The notes under the pieces: model-generated | What the model saw: the letters and a program-made list of their open reading frames with translations, nothing else | Databases searched by the model: none | What the model was told of the DNA's origin: nothing | Shown here: in pieces, positions 35,194 to 43,908 of the stretch | Position numbering within the stretch: position 1 is the stretch's first letter | Layout of the letters: each line of letters opens with the position of its first letter | Assembly: GCA_965217175.1 (NCBI GenBank) | Contig: OZ244251.1 | Span: 1,364,001 to 1,428,000, forward strand | DNA from: Bin87 sp965217175 | Lineage (GTDB): Bacteria > Chloroflexota > Dehalococcoidia > Lucifugimonadales > UBA3495 | Reading direction: 5' to 3' | Length of the DNA: 64,000 nucleotides | Position numbers and translations under genes: made by a program

Positions 35194-36159
35194 ATGACTA
35201 ACGATTTAATTCTGCGTGTTCAAGATCTGCAGACCCACTTCTTCACTCGCACCGGTGTGGTGAAGGCGGTAGACGGAATCAGCTTCGAACTGCATCGCGG
35301 CGAGACGTTGGGCATTGTCGGCGAATCCGGATCCGGTAAGAGCATGACCGCATGGTCGATCCTGGGAATGGTTCCTCATCCGGGTCGAATCGTCGGTGGG
35401 AGCATACATTACCTGGGAGAAAACCTGCTGGACAAAAGCAAGGGGGAGATGCAGGACATACGCGGTTCCGGCATTTGTATGGTAATGCAGGACCCGTTGA
35501 CGTCGTTGAATCCGGTGTTTACGGTGGGCGACCAGCTGACGGAAACCCTGCGCCTTGAGTACAACGAGTCCAGGCGGTCGTTGCGTCAGCGTGCGATCGA
35601 TTTGCTGGCCAACGTTCGAATACCGGCGCCGGAAGACCGTATGACCAACTTCCCCCATCAGATGAGCGGCGGAATGCGGCAGCGTGTGGTTGGGGCCATC
35701 TCAATCTCCAGGTCGCCGAACCTGCTGATCGCCGACGAGCCGACGACTTCGCTCGATGCCACGATCCAGCTACAGTACCTGCGTTTGCTGAAGGATATTC
35801 AGGAGCAGACCGGGGCGGCGATCATATTCATTACCCACGACTTCGGGATAGTAGCGCGGATGTGCGATCGGGTGGCGGTGATGTATGCCGGCCGGATTGT
35901 CGAGCAGTCGGACGTTGAGGATATGTTCGATCATCCAGGGCATCCTTACACGGAGGCGCTGTTGCAGTCGGTGCCGGATCTGGACACCGACGTGGACATG
36001 CTGCCGTCCATTGAAGGGCAACCTCCATCACTGGATTCACTGCCGGTGGGTTGCGCGTTTGCACCCAGGTGTCCTTACGCGTACGAACGATGCGAAGAGT
36101 ATCCGCCGGAGTTCACGATCGCCGCTAGTCACACCTCGCGGTGCTGGAGGGCAGAATAA
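35194..36159 (+). CDS. Peptide ABC transporter ATP-binding protein, DppD-type
   Basis: A 321-residue ATPase with Walker A GESGSGKS (43-50), Q-loop MQDP, signature MSGGMRQ (157-163), Walker B LLIADEP (177-183) and the switch His in FITHDFG. The C-terminal oligopeptide-transporter extension with four cysteines (GCAFAPRCPYAYERC and a final Cys) may hold an iron-sulfur cluster, as in other DppD proteins. It shares the TAATG overlap with the DppF gene and powers permease pair 2. Confidence 0.94.
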   Translation: MTNDLILRVQDLQTHFFTRTGVVKAVDGISFELHRGETLGIVGESGSGKSMTAWSILGMVPHPGRIVGGSIHYLGENLLDKSKGEMQDIRGSGICMVMQDPLTSLNPVFTVGDQLTETLRLEYNESRRSLRQRAIDLLANVRIPAPEDRMTNFPHQMSGGMRQRVVGAISISRSPNLLIADEPTTSLDATIQLQYLRLLKDIQEQTGAAIIFITHDFGIVARMCDRVAVMYAGRIVEQSDVEDMFDHPGHPYTEALLQSVPDLDTDVDMLPSIEGQPPSLDSLPVGCAFAPRCPYAYERCEEYPPEFTIAASHTSRCWRAE

Positions 36160-37196
36160 TGGTAACAGCATCGACGGAGCCCGTGGCCGCCGAGGCCACC
36201 GCGAGCGATGAGTCGCTGGTGCGACTGGAAGGCATCAGGAAGCATTTCCCGGTATACAGAGGGAATCTGCTGCGGCGCATGACCGGCACGGTCAAGGCTG
36301 TGGATGGCATTTCGATCAAGATAATGCCCGGCCAGACTTACAGCCTGGTCGGCGAATCTGGCTGCGGCAAAACGACGACGAGCCGAATGGTGCTGATGGC
36401 CGACCGGCCCACGGAAGGAAGCATCTACTTTGACAATCGGCCGATGAACCGTTTCAGCGGTGCGGAACGGCGGAATTTCAAGGCGTCGGTGCAGGCGGTT
36501 TTTCAGGACCCCTGGAGTTCGTTGAATCCCCGCATGAGGGTAGATCAGATAATTTCGGAACCGCTGGTAACGCACCGGAGTCTCAGTCGTGCGGAGGTGC
36601 GTTCGCAAGTTCAGGAGCTATTGCAGGTGGTGGGCCTGCATCCGTTTCACGCCGAGCGATATCCCCATGAGTTCAGTGGAGGGCAACGCCAGCGCATCGC
36701 CATCGCGCGGGCCCTGTCGACGCGACCCAAGCTGATTGTGCTGGACGAACCGGTATCGGCGTTGGATGTTTCGATCCGGGCGCAGATATTGAACCTGCTG
36801 AAGGAGCTCCAATCCACCTATAATCTCAGTTACCTGCTGATCGCCCACAACTTGGCAACGGTGCGGTATATGAGCCATACGGTGGGGGTGATGTACCTTG
36901 GCAAGATCGTGGAAGAATCGCCACCGGCGGAGCTTTTCACCAACGCCCAACATCCCTATACCCGAGCGCTGATTTCGGCGTCGCTGCCGGCGCATCCTCG
37001 CCAGAGACGTGAGGAGATTGTGTTGGCGGGTGAGGTGCCCTCGCCGCTGAACCCCCCTGGTGGCTGTACATTCCATCCGCGTTGCCCGTTCGTGATGGAA
37101 CGGTGTTCGGTGGACATACCGCTGTTGAAGGCATACAGCTCGGGCCACATGACCGCCTGCCACCTGTACGAAGATGGTGTGCCGGTGGCCGGATAG
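36159..37196 (+). CDS. Peptide ABC transporter ATP-binding protein, DppF-type
   Basis: A 345-residue ATPase with Walker A GESGCGKT (65-72), Q-loop FQDP, signature FSGGQRQ (172-178) and Walker B IVLDEP (193-198), plus the C-terminal oligo_HPY domain with cysteines in GGCTFHPRCPFVMERC. The ATG at 36159 overlaps the stop of the DppD gene (TAATG), with GGAGGG upstream, so translation is coupled. It is the last gene of the operon and a terminator follows. Since this is the only ATPase pair in the window, it may also serve permease pair 1. Confidence 0.94.
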   Translation: MVTASTEPVAAEATASDESLVRLEGIRKHFPVYRGNLLRRMTGTVKAVDGISIKIMPGQTYSLVGESGCGKTTTSRMVLMADRPTEGSIYFDNRPMNRFSGAERRNFKASVQAVFQDPWSSLNPRMRVDQIISEPLVTHRSLSRAEVRSQVQELLQVVGLHPFHAERYPHEFSGGQRQRIAIARALSTRPKLIVLDEPVSALDVSIRAQILNLLKELQSTYNLSYLLIAHNLATVRYMSHTVGVMYLGKIVEESPPAELFTNAQHPYTRALISASLPAHPRQRREEIVLAGEVPSPLNPPGGCTFHPRCPFVMERCSVDIPLLKAYSSGHMTACHLYEDGVPVAG

Positions 37197-37233
37197 CGTC
37201 CGCGGCTATATTCCCCGCGTTTTGAATTACATC

Positions 37234-37263
37234 AAAACCCCGTCTTTTGCAACGGGGTTTTTG
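37234..37263 (+). terminator. Rho-independent terminator of the ABC operon
   Basis: AAAACCCCGT (37234-37243) pairs with ACGGGGTTTT (37252-37261) around CTTTTGCA and is followed by further Ts. A TATAAT at 37315-37320 may serve the next gene, though its -35 is unclear. Confidence 0.85.
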
Positions 37264-37391
37264 ATTTTCGTAGAGTTAACATATCACGAACACGTATACA
37301 CCTGAGATTCGCAGTATAATATCTGGCGTTGTGCTGCCAAAAGTGACGCCAAGCGGAGCGTTTCACGGCAAATAGATAGAAGGAGCATCCA

Positions 37392-38774
37392 TTGCTGCAG
37401 GCGCGAGAACTTGTCCATCCCGTGCGACTGGCGAGAGGGCTATTTTACGGCTGGTGGCTGGCCGTTCTCGGCGCCGTAATCATGGTTATCGGTACGGTGC
37501 CGCTCTTTCAGGCGCTTTCCTTGTGGATGCCGGTGCTGCAGGGGAACTTCGGCTGGACGGACAGTCAATTGTCGTGGGGATTCGCCCTGACGCGGGCGGA
37601 AGGCACGGTGATGGGACCCATAGCCGGTTGGGGAGTGGACAAGCTCGGCCCTCGCAAGATGGTCATAATTGGCCTGATTGTTGTCGGCGTGGGGTTTTTG
37701 CTGTTCAGCCGGACGCACACATTGTGGATGTTCTACGTTGCGTTCATGGTGATCAGTCTGGGGTCGGGGTTGGGTTCATGGCTACCGGCCAATAGCGCGT
37801 TGAACAACTGGTTCAGGCGGCGGCGGTCTACCGCGATGGCCATACCGATGATTGGTTTCGGCGTGGGCGGGATTTTCATCGTGCCGTTGATGGCGTGGGG
37901 GATGGGTTGGGACGCCCAGGCCGGACAGTTGATCGAGGGCCGGCTGGGATGGCAGACGACCGCGTTGGCGGTGGGTTTGGTGGCGCTGATTGGTGCAGTA
38001 CCGCTGGCGCTGTTCATGCGGAACCGCCCGGAGGACTATAACCAGCACCCCGACGGTATTGAACCGGAAACGGCCGTGGATGCGTCGACGCCGGAAACTC
38101 TTGAGGCGACGGAAATTGCTCCGGATTACCAATGGCGGGAGGCCATACGGGCTCGTTCGTTCTGGTTAATTACGATGGGCCACGCCAGCTCGTCCATCAT
38201 AATCATCAGCGTGATGACCTATTTGGGTCTGTTGATGGTGGAACGGAATTACTCGCTGGTACAAGTGGGCCTGGTGGTGTCGGTGCAGACCACCGCGGCC
38301 ACCGCCTTCATGCTGATCGGGGGCGTGGTTGGGGACCGCATACCCATCAGGTGGGCTATATTCGCGTTTTCGTTCCTGCAGACGATCGCCGTCGGGATAT
38401 TGCTGTTTGCCCAAACGATGCCCATGTTCATGCTGTTCGCCATCCTGATGGGAATCGGTTTTGGAGGACGCACGCCTCTGACCACGTCGATTCGGGGAGT
38501 ATATTTCGGTCGCAGCAACTTCGCGACGATAACCGGCATTTCCATGATTCCGATGAACATCATGTTTATTTTCGTGGTGCCGTACATCGGGATGATGAAA
38601 GACTTCGTAACCGGGAACTACACGATCCCGTTCGCCACGGTGGCCGCGGTGAGTGCAATCGGTTCGGTGCTGTTCCTGATGCTGGGGAACCCGCGACTAT
38701 CTCCGTCGCAGCGCCGCCGCGTCGACGTGCAACGGCTCATCACGCGAGGCGCTACCACGCCGGCCGACGATTAG
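37392..38774 (+). CDS. MFS transporter (oxalate/formate antiporter-like)
   Basis: A 460-residue 12-span carrier. FYGWWLAVLGAVIMV opens the first span, the A-motif region reads GWGVDKLGPRKM, NRPEDYNQHPDG follows span six, and GGRTPLTTSIRGVYFGRSNF lies near span ten. The FYGWW and RPEDY motifs also occur in the two MFS genes at 18.9-21.6 kb, so they share a subfamily that usually moves organic anions. TTG at 37392 is set by AGGAG 6 nt before it. It stands alone after the ABC terminator. Confidence 0.9.
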   Translation: MLQARELVHPVRLARGLFYGWWLAVLGAVIMVIGTVPLFQALSLWMPVLQGNFGWTDSQLSWGFALTRAEGTVMGPIAGWGVDKLGPRKMVIIGLIVVGVGFLLFSRTHTLWMFYVAFMVISLGSGLGSWLPANSALNNWFRRRRSTAMAIPMIGFGVGGIFIVPLMAWGMGWDAQAGQLIEGRLGWQTTALAVGLVALIGAVPLALFMRNRPEDYNQHPDGIEPETAVDASTPETLEATEIAPDYQWREAIRARSFWLITMGHASSSIIIISVMTYLGLLMVERNYSLVQVGLVVSVQTTAATAFMLIGGVVGDRIPIRWAIFAFSFLQTIAVGILLFAQTMPMFMLFAILMGIGFGGRTPLTTSIRGVYFGRSNFATITGISMIPMNIMFIFVVPYIGMMKDFVTGNYTIPFATVAAVSAIGSVLFLMLGNPRLSPSQRRRVDVQRLITRGATTPADD

Positions 38775-38861
38775 GTCTCTATTCGGGTCTGTTCGCACAC
38801 GTTGGGCCGCGCGGTCGTCGCCGTTGCACAGACTGGCGGAGTTGGAAAATCACGGACGCCG

Positions 38862-39830
38862 CTAGGCGGAGCCGGGTAAAGTGTTGAACTGGTTCATCAC
38901 TTCATGGGCGAAGAGATCCAGGTCCTCCGAGGGCGCGAAGTCGGGGAAAACGATGAAGAAGTAACAGATGCCGGCCGCCACGTACTCCGAGATTCGTTCG
39001 GCGCACTGCTCCGGGGTTCCCGAGATGGTGTTGTTCAAGCGATGTTCGTGGTATTGCTGCATCGTCATGCCAGACTGCCCGGCCAGTTGGGCGACCAGTT
39101 GATCGAACCCGCGCCGGGTGGGGGCGATCACCACGTTGGAGTTATGAGTCGTTTCGATGTCTGCGGGGTCACGGCCGGCGCCTTCGGCGGCGCGATCGAT
39201 AATTGTGCGCCACCGTTGGTGATCGGCCACGGAGCTGTTGGAGCCGGCGTTGCAAATGTCGGCGATGCGACCGACCATCGGTAGTACATGACGCTCGCCG
39301 TGGCCGCCGACCAGGACGGGTGGCGCAGGAAATTGGATGGGTTTGGGTTGAATGGATGCGTTGTCAACGTGGTAAAAACGACCGAGGAAATCGACGGAGG
39401 GTTCGGTCCATAAAGCGCGGATCAGGTCAACGGCTTCTTCCAGCATCTCGCAGCGTACGCGGGTGGAGGGGAAATTCAGGCCGCTGGCCGTGGTATCCGA
39501 ACGGCTGCCACCGGCGCCGATGCCAAGCGTGATGCGTCCGCCGCTGATCACGTCCAGGGTGGCCACCATCTTGGCGAGCAACGCTGGGTGCCGGTAGGGG
39601 TTGGCCAGCGCCATCGGCACGGCGCGGATCCGTTCGGTTTGCGCCAGCAGCGCGGTCAAAGTCGTCCAGCATTCCAGGGCATCGGAGTTCAGCAGGTCAT
39701 ACAGGCTGGCAGAGTAAAAGCCCAACCGGTCAGCCTCCAGCCAAATGCGCTGGAGGTCCTCGTAGCTGTACCGATGCTGATTGATCCGGACGTTGAATTT
39801 CAGCAATGGGCCGTGGGTCGCGTTGGTCAT
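38862..39830 (-). CDS. Luciferase-like flavin-dependent oxidoreductase (paralogue 2)
   Basis: A 322-residue luciferase-like TIM barrel. The N-terminus LKFNVRINQHRYSYEDLQRI, the core RIRAVPMALANPYRHPALLA and GGRITLGIGAGG, and PPVLVGGHGERHVLPMVGRI fit the F420/FMN-dependent TIGR03560-like group. The substrate is unknown. GGGAG lies 7 nt before the ATG. It lies immediately downstream (102-bp gap) of another luciferase-like gene on the same strand, although the two belong to different subgroups. Confidence 0.9.
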   Translation of the reverse strand: MTNATHGPLLKFNVRINQHRYSYEDLQRIWLEADRLGFYSASLYDLLNSDALECWTTLTALLAQTERIRAVPMALANPYRHPALLAKMVATLDVISGGRITLGIGAGGSRSDTTASGLNFPSTRVRCEMLEEAVDLIRALWTEPSVDFLGRFYHVDNASIQPKPIQFPAPPVLVGGHGERHVLPMVGRIADICNAGSNSSVADHQRWRTIIDRAAEGAGRDPADIETTHNSNVVIAPTRRGFDQLVAQLAGQSGMTMQQYHEHRLNNTISGTPEQCAERISEYVAAGICYFFIVFPDFAPSEDLDLFAHEVMNQFNTLPGSA

Positions 39831-39932
39831 TGTGGATCTCCCGGGGATGTTGGAGATGCGGGTATGAAAAGGCCCTGGACGCAGCCAATATAGGCAGCGC
39901 GCCCAGGGCGCAAAAATTCGGCGAGGGGCGAG

Positions 39933-41117
39933 TTACTTCTTGGAACCGTTGCCCTGGAACGCGGGGATTACTTCCCGCCCGAACTTTTCGATGGAGGCCA
40001 TCACCTTGTCGTGGGGGATGGTTTCGGTTTGCATGATAAGCATGACCTGGTCGACGCCGATGTCTTCGTACATCTGGCAGGTCTTGATGCAGGACTCGGG
40101 GTTGCCGGCGATGATGACGCCGCGGTCGGACAGGGTGTTGCCGTCCAGCTGGGCGATTGCGGCTCGAGCGGCGCCCGGGCCGGCGTCCAGAGAGAGACCA
40201 ACTTCGGCGGCCAATTGCTTGTGTTCGTCGTCAGACTGGCGGAGCCAGCGACCGAAGTCCGCCTGCAGGTGGTCGGGCACGCCGCCCCAGGCTTCCAGCA
40301 ACTCTTCGTAGGCGCCGATGCGGCCAGCGATGTAAGGCTTGTCGGGACCGAAGAAGGTCTTCATCGACTCGGCGGCCAGCTCTTTGGCGTACTGGTCATC
40401 GTCGTCGCAGAAGGCATGAACGTTGTTGCCCCAGAACTCGGTGATGAATTCGCCCACCGGCTCACAGTCTTTGAGTGAGTCGCGGTAAATCTGCACCTTC
40501 TCTTTCAGGACTTCCACAGCGTAGGAAGCGGACGACAGCACGCCGATACCCTTCTGGGCGGCCAGGCGGAAGCTGTCTTCGGAGGTGCAGGCGAGGTACA
40601 TGCGCGGGTGAGGCTTCTGGAGCGGCTTGGGAAGGACGCGGCGCTTGGGAACACTCCAGTGCTCGCCCTCGTACTCGTACTCATCAGAAGTCCAGATTTT
40701 GGGTATCATGCTGAGAGACTCGGCCCACAGGCTGCGAGTTTCGCGCGGGTCAATACCGAGACCGGTCTGTTCGTAGGCGTTGGAGCGGCCGGTGCCGAGT
40801 TCGATGCGTCCGTCGGTGAGATGGTCGAGCAACGCGACCCGCTCGGCGACGCGCACCGGATGGTGGTAGGGGAGGATGCAGACGCCGTAGCCGATGCGAA
40901 TCTGCTTGGTAATTTGGCTAAGTGCGCCGAAGATCGCATCCTGGGCGGGCGAGCCGGAGAAGCCGGTAAGGAAGTGGTGTTCGACGAACCATAGGTTGTT
41001 GAAACCAATCTGGTCGGCGAGTTCACACTGCTCGAGTGTTTCCTTGTACAGCGCGTTCCAGTCAATTTCGGTGCCCTCGTACGGGCGCTGGCATTCGTAA
41101 AGCAGGCCAAACTGCAT
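39933..41117 (-). CDS. Luciferase-like flavin monooxygenase (paralogue 3)
   Basis: A 394-residue luciferase-like monooxygenase closer to the bacterial luciferase/alkane-monooxygenase branch. QFGLLYECQRPYEGTEIDW is followed by NLWFVEHHFL, which carries the His pair typical of this branch. GRIELGTGRSNAYEQTGLGI and HPRMYLACTSEDSFRLAAQKG follow. These enzymes use FMNH2 and O2, and the substrate here is open. AGGAG 7 nt upstream sets the ATG at 41117. It precedes paralogue 2 in the reading direction. Confidence 0.92.
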   Translation of the reverse strand: MQFGLLYECQRPYEGTEIDWNALYKETLEQCELADQIGFNNLWFVEHHFLTGFSGSPAQDAIFGALSQITKQIRIGYGVCILPYHHPVRVAERVALLDHLTDGRIELGTGRSNAYEQTGLGIDPRETRSLWAESLSMIPKIWTSDEYEYEGEHWSVPKRRVLPKPLQKPHPRMYLACTSEDSFRLAAQKGIGVLSSASYAVEVLKEKVQIYRDSLKDCEPVGEFITEFWGNNVHAFCDDDDQYAKELAAESMKTFFGPDKPYIAGRIGAYEELLEAWGGVPDHLQADFGRWLRQSDDEHKQLAAEVGLSLDAGPGAARAAIAQLDGNTLSDRGVIIAGNPESCIKTCQMYEDIGVDQVMLIMQTETIPHDKVMASIEKFGREVIPAFQGNGSKK

Positions 41118-41355
41118 GGTTAAACTCCTGTGCGGCAAAATTGGGGCTGTGGGCGCAATCGGTTCATCCTGGTGCGGAACACTCCGACATCCAGCGCCAA
41201 CATGCCGGGATGCCTATTGGGGCGCAGTATAGCGTAATCTTTAAGGGTTGGGAATGCTGGAAAGTGTGATGAGGCGGTGAATGCCTGGCGGCATCGGCGG
41301 AGGCAATCCGCCAACCGCGACCGTTACATCGAAGGGTATGGGGCTCAGGGATTAC

Positions 41356-41838
41356 TCAGCGGTTATCCCGCCATGCGTCGCAGTTTTCCTGCATGAACTG
41401 GAGGTGTTCCGGGATGTGGGCTTCGTACACCGCGAGCCAGTCATCCAGCCACATATCGCCGTTTTCGGGGTGATGGCAGGTGTTGGTCCAAACCGCGTCG
41501 GGCAGCGATTGGATGAGGGTATAAGTTTGGCTGCGGAGCAGGCGGAAAAGCGCCAGAGCGTCATCGATGCCCTGGTCCGAATAGCTCAGCGAACGGCTCC
41601 AGGCGTTTTCATCGTAGGCCATCAACGGTTCACCGGGCTCCGCGATGAGCCGGCGGCAGCGGATGTAACTATTGGCTTCGCTGTCGGCAATATGCACCAG
41701 GTGTTGCCGTATGCTCCAGCAGCCGTGCTCGTCGCGATAATCCCACATCTCCTGAGGAAATCGTTGCAGGCCGTTCATGAGCGCATCGTAGCCGTTGCCG
41801 TAGGAGTGTATCTTTCTCAATCGCTCTTCCCGCGTCAT
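41356..41838 (-). CDS. DinB-family protein
   Basis: A 160-residue four-helix DinB domain. The metal-binding His triad is visible as H49 (HLVHIADSEANSY), H141 and H145 (HIPEHLQFM). DinB/YfiT proteins are metal enzymes, many of them thiol-S-transferases that use bacillithiol or mycothiol, or maleylpyruvate isomerases. GGAG 8 nt upstream sets the ATG at 41838. A second DinB domain, fused to a glutaredoxin, is encoded at 43909, with a GMC gene and a MITE-like repeat in between. Confidence 0.85.
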   Translation of the reverse strand: MTREERLRKIHSYGNGYDALMNGLQRFPQEMWDYRDEHGCWSIRQHLVHIADSEANSYIRCRRLIAEPGEPLMAYDENAWSRSLSYSDQGIDDALALFRLLRSQTYTLIQSLPDAVWTNTCHHPENGDMWLDDWLAVYEAHIPEHLQFMQENCDAWRDNR

Positions 41839-41942
41839 GTTGGCATCTCCGGGGTTTGCTGGCGCCACCGGCATCCGGTCGAGCTCTGCATTGGAATTCA
41901 AGCCAGCATATTGGGGAGGATGCGCCAGTGTCAACGAATTGG

Positions 41943-42134
41943 GTGGGTACGTAACTGTTCAGAGTTGAAGGTAGTATTCTGGCCCCAACCTGTCTTTCCC
42001 GCGAACGCGGGAATCCAGGAGGCCGAGGATAAGCAACATTGCGGTTAAAAGACGTCTCTGGATTCCGGCTCAAGGCCGGAATGACGGAGTGGTATGGAAA
42101 TCACACGTCGAGTCTGAACTGTTACGTGGGTACG
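41943..42134. mobile_element. MITE-like element with terminal inverted repeats and REP-type hairpins
   Basis: TAACTGTTCAGA (41952-41963) at the left end is mirrored by TCTGAACTGTTA (42113-42124) at the right, 11 of 12 positions. GTGGGTACG stands outside each end (41943-41951; 42126-42134) as a candidate 9-bp target duplication. Inside are two hairpins: TTCCCGC-GAAC-GCGGGAA (41996-42013) and ATTCCGGC/GCCGGAAT (42062-42082). These are joined by inverted GAATCCAG (42011) and CTGGATTC (42058). No transposase is encoded. It accounts for most of the gene-free stretch 41839-42295. Confidence 0.6.
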
Positions 42135-42295
42135 CGTGAGGACTTCATGCGCTTGCCGGCGATTGTTGCAGCCGCTATGATTGGGCGCATAATTTACTGA
42201 CAATACGTTCGGTTGCGGGCACGGCCACCCCGGGTCCCGCGACCGAGGGCATGTGGCCAGATGAATGACAGCCATGCTAACGGAGGCGTATCGCA

Positions 42296-43834
42296 ATGAA
42301 ATATGACGTGATCATTATCGGAGCCGGATCAGCCGGATGCACGATGGCAACCCGGCTCAGCGAAGACCCGGAGCGTTCGGTGCTGGTGTTGGAAGCGGGG
42401 CCGGATTACCCGGATTTTGAGTTGTACCCCGATGATCTGAAATTTGGTTACGACCAGACTGCGTCGGCGGTTGACGCTCCCCACAACTGGACGTTCTGGG
42501 CGCAGAACCCCGGCCAGTCCCAGCCGATGCCGGTCCCGCGGGGCAAGGTGGTGGGTGGTTCCTCGGCAATCAACGGGCAGGTGCTGTTGCGCGGGGTCCC
42601 TGAAGACTATGACGCCTGGGCGGCCATGGGCAACGACGAATGGAAGTTCACCGATTGCCTGCCCTACTTCCGCAAGCTGGAGACCGACACGGATATCTCC
42701 GACGACTTCCACGGCAACACCGGACCGATTCCGGTGCGGCGACACAAGCAGGAAGACTGGCTGCCGGCTCAGGTGGCGTTTTGGCAAGCCTGCCAGGCGG
42801 CGGGACACCCTCACGATCCGGATATGAACCACCCTGATTCGGGAGGGGTTGGTCCGGTGCCGATGAATAACCCCAACGGGGTTCGCATGAGCACTTCCAT
42901 CACCTATTTGCGGGAAGCGCGCCATCGGCTCAACCTGACCATCAGGCCCAACGTAACGTGCCGTCGGATTATTTTTGAGGGCCAGCGGGCGGTGGGCGTT
43001 GAGGTGGAGAGCGGCGGCGATGTATTTACCGTGGAAGGCAACGACATCATCCTGAGTTCGGGATCGATTGGATCACCGCAACTGTTGCTGTTGTCTGGTG
43101 TGGGTCCGCCTGAGCACCTGCGCGAGATGGGAATTCCAGTGATCCACGAATTGCCGGGCGTGGGCCAGAACCTGCGCGACCATCCCAACATCCGGGTGCC
43201 GGTGAAAGTAAAGGACGATTTTCCGCTGGACCCGCAGGCGCCGCGCACGCAAGTATGTCTGCGCTACACGGCTTCGGGCAGTCACCTGCGCAACGACATC
43301 CAGATTATGCAGTCGTCGTTCTCCTCGCCCATTGCCGGTGACCCGCTGGAAGCGGAGGGCATCCGATTCACGTGCATACTGGAATTGGCAATCGGGTCCG
43401 GGCATTTGAAGCTGGCAAGCACCGACCCGCACGATCAGGTTGATTTGAATTACAATTACTTCCAGGAAGAATTTGACCTGGCCCGGATGCGGGAGGCAGT
43501 GCGTGTTTGCGTCGACCTGCTGAAGACCGAGCAATACGCGGGCATAGTTGATGAGTTGCTGGACCCGCGACCGGAAGACCTGGCCAGTGACGAAGCGCTG
43601 AACGATTGGCTGAAGCGAATCGTCAGTACGTCGCAGCACATATCTGGCACCTGCAAGATCGGGCCTGCTGATGACCCCATGGCGGTGGTTGACCAACACT
43701 GTCGGGTGCACGGTCTGGAAAACCTGCACGTAGCCGACGCGTCGGTGATGCCGGATTGCATCCGCGCCAATACCAACTGCACCACGATCATGATAGCCGA
43801 GCGCAAGTCGGACTGGTTCCGGGCCGGCGAGTAA
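42296..43834 (+). CDS. GMC-family FAD-dependent oxidoreductase (paralogue 2)
   Basis: A 512-residue GMC enzyme, collinear with the one at 10967. It has FAD motif IGAGSAGC, PRGKVVGGSSAINGQVLLRG, GSIGSPQLLLLSGVGPP, and the catalytic His (QHISGTCKIGP) and Asn (RANTNCTT) at the same positions, 449 and 493. It probably oxidises an alcohol group; the two enzymes differ most around 75-110 and 165-180, so substrates may differ. GGAGG lies about 9 nt before the ATG. The selenoprotein candidate starts 74 bp downstream on the same strand. Confidence 0.93.
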   Translation: MKYDVIIIGAGSAGCTMATRLSEDPERSVLVLEAGPDYPDFELYPDDLKFGYDQTASAVDAPHNWTFWAQNPGQSQPMPVPRGKVVGGSSAINGQVLLRGVPEDYDAWAAMGNDEWKFTDCLPYFRKLETDTDISDDFHGNTGPIPVRRHKQEDWLPAQVAFWQACQAAGHPHDPDMNHPDSGGVGPVPMNNPNGVRMSTSITYLREARHRLNLTIRPNVTCRRIIFEGQRAVGVEVESGGDVFTVEGNDIILSSGSIGSPQLLLLSGVGPPEHLREMGIPVIHELPGVGQNLRDHPNIRVPVKVKDDFPLDPQAPRTQVCLRYTASGSHLRNDIQIMQSSFSSPIAGDPLEAEGIRFTCILELAIGSGHLKLASTDPHDQVDLNYNYFQEEFDLARMREAVRVCVDLLKTEQYAGIVDELLDPRPEDLASDEALNDWLKRIVSTSQHISGTCKIGPADDPMAVVDQHCRVHGLENLHVADASVMPDCIRANTNCTTIMIAERKSDWFRAGE

Positions 43835-43908
43835 AACAGGTAATCAAATAACACGTTACCCGTTGCACGCGGACATTCAGAACGCGGCAGCCGGCAGGGA
43901 GAGCGACC

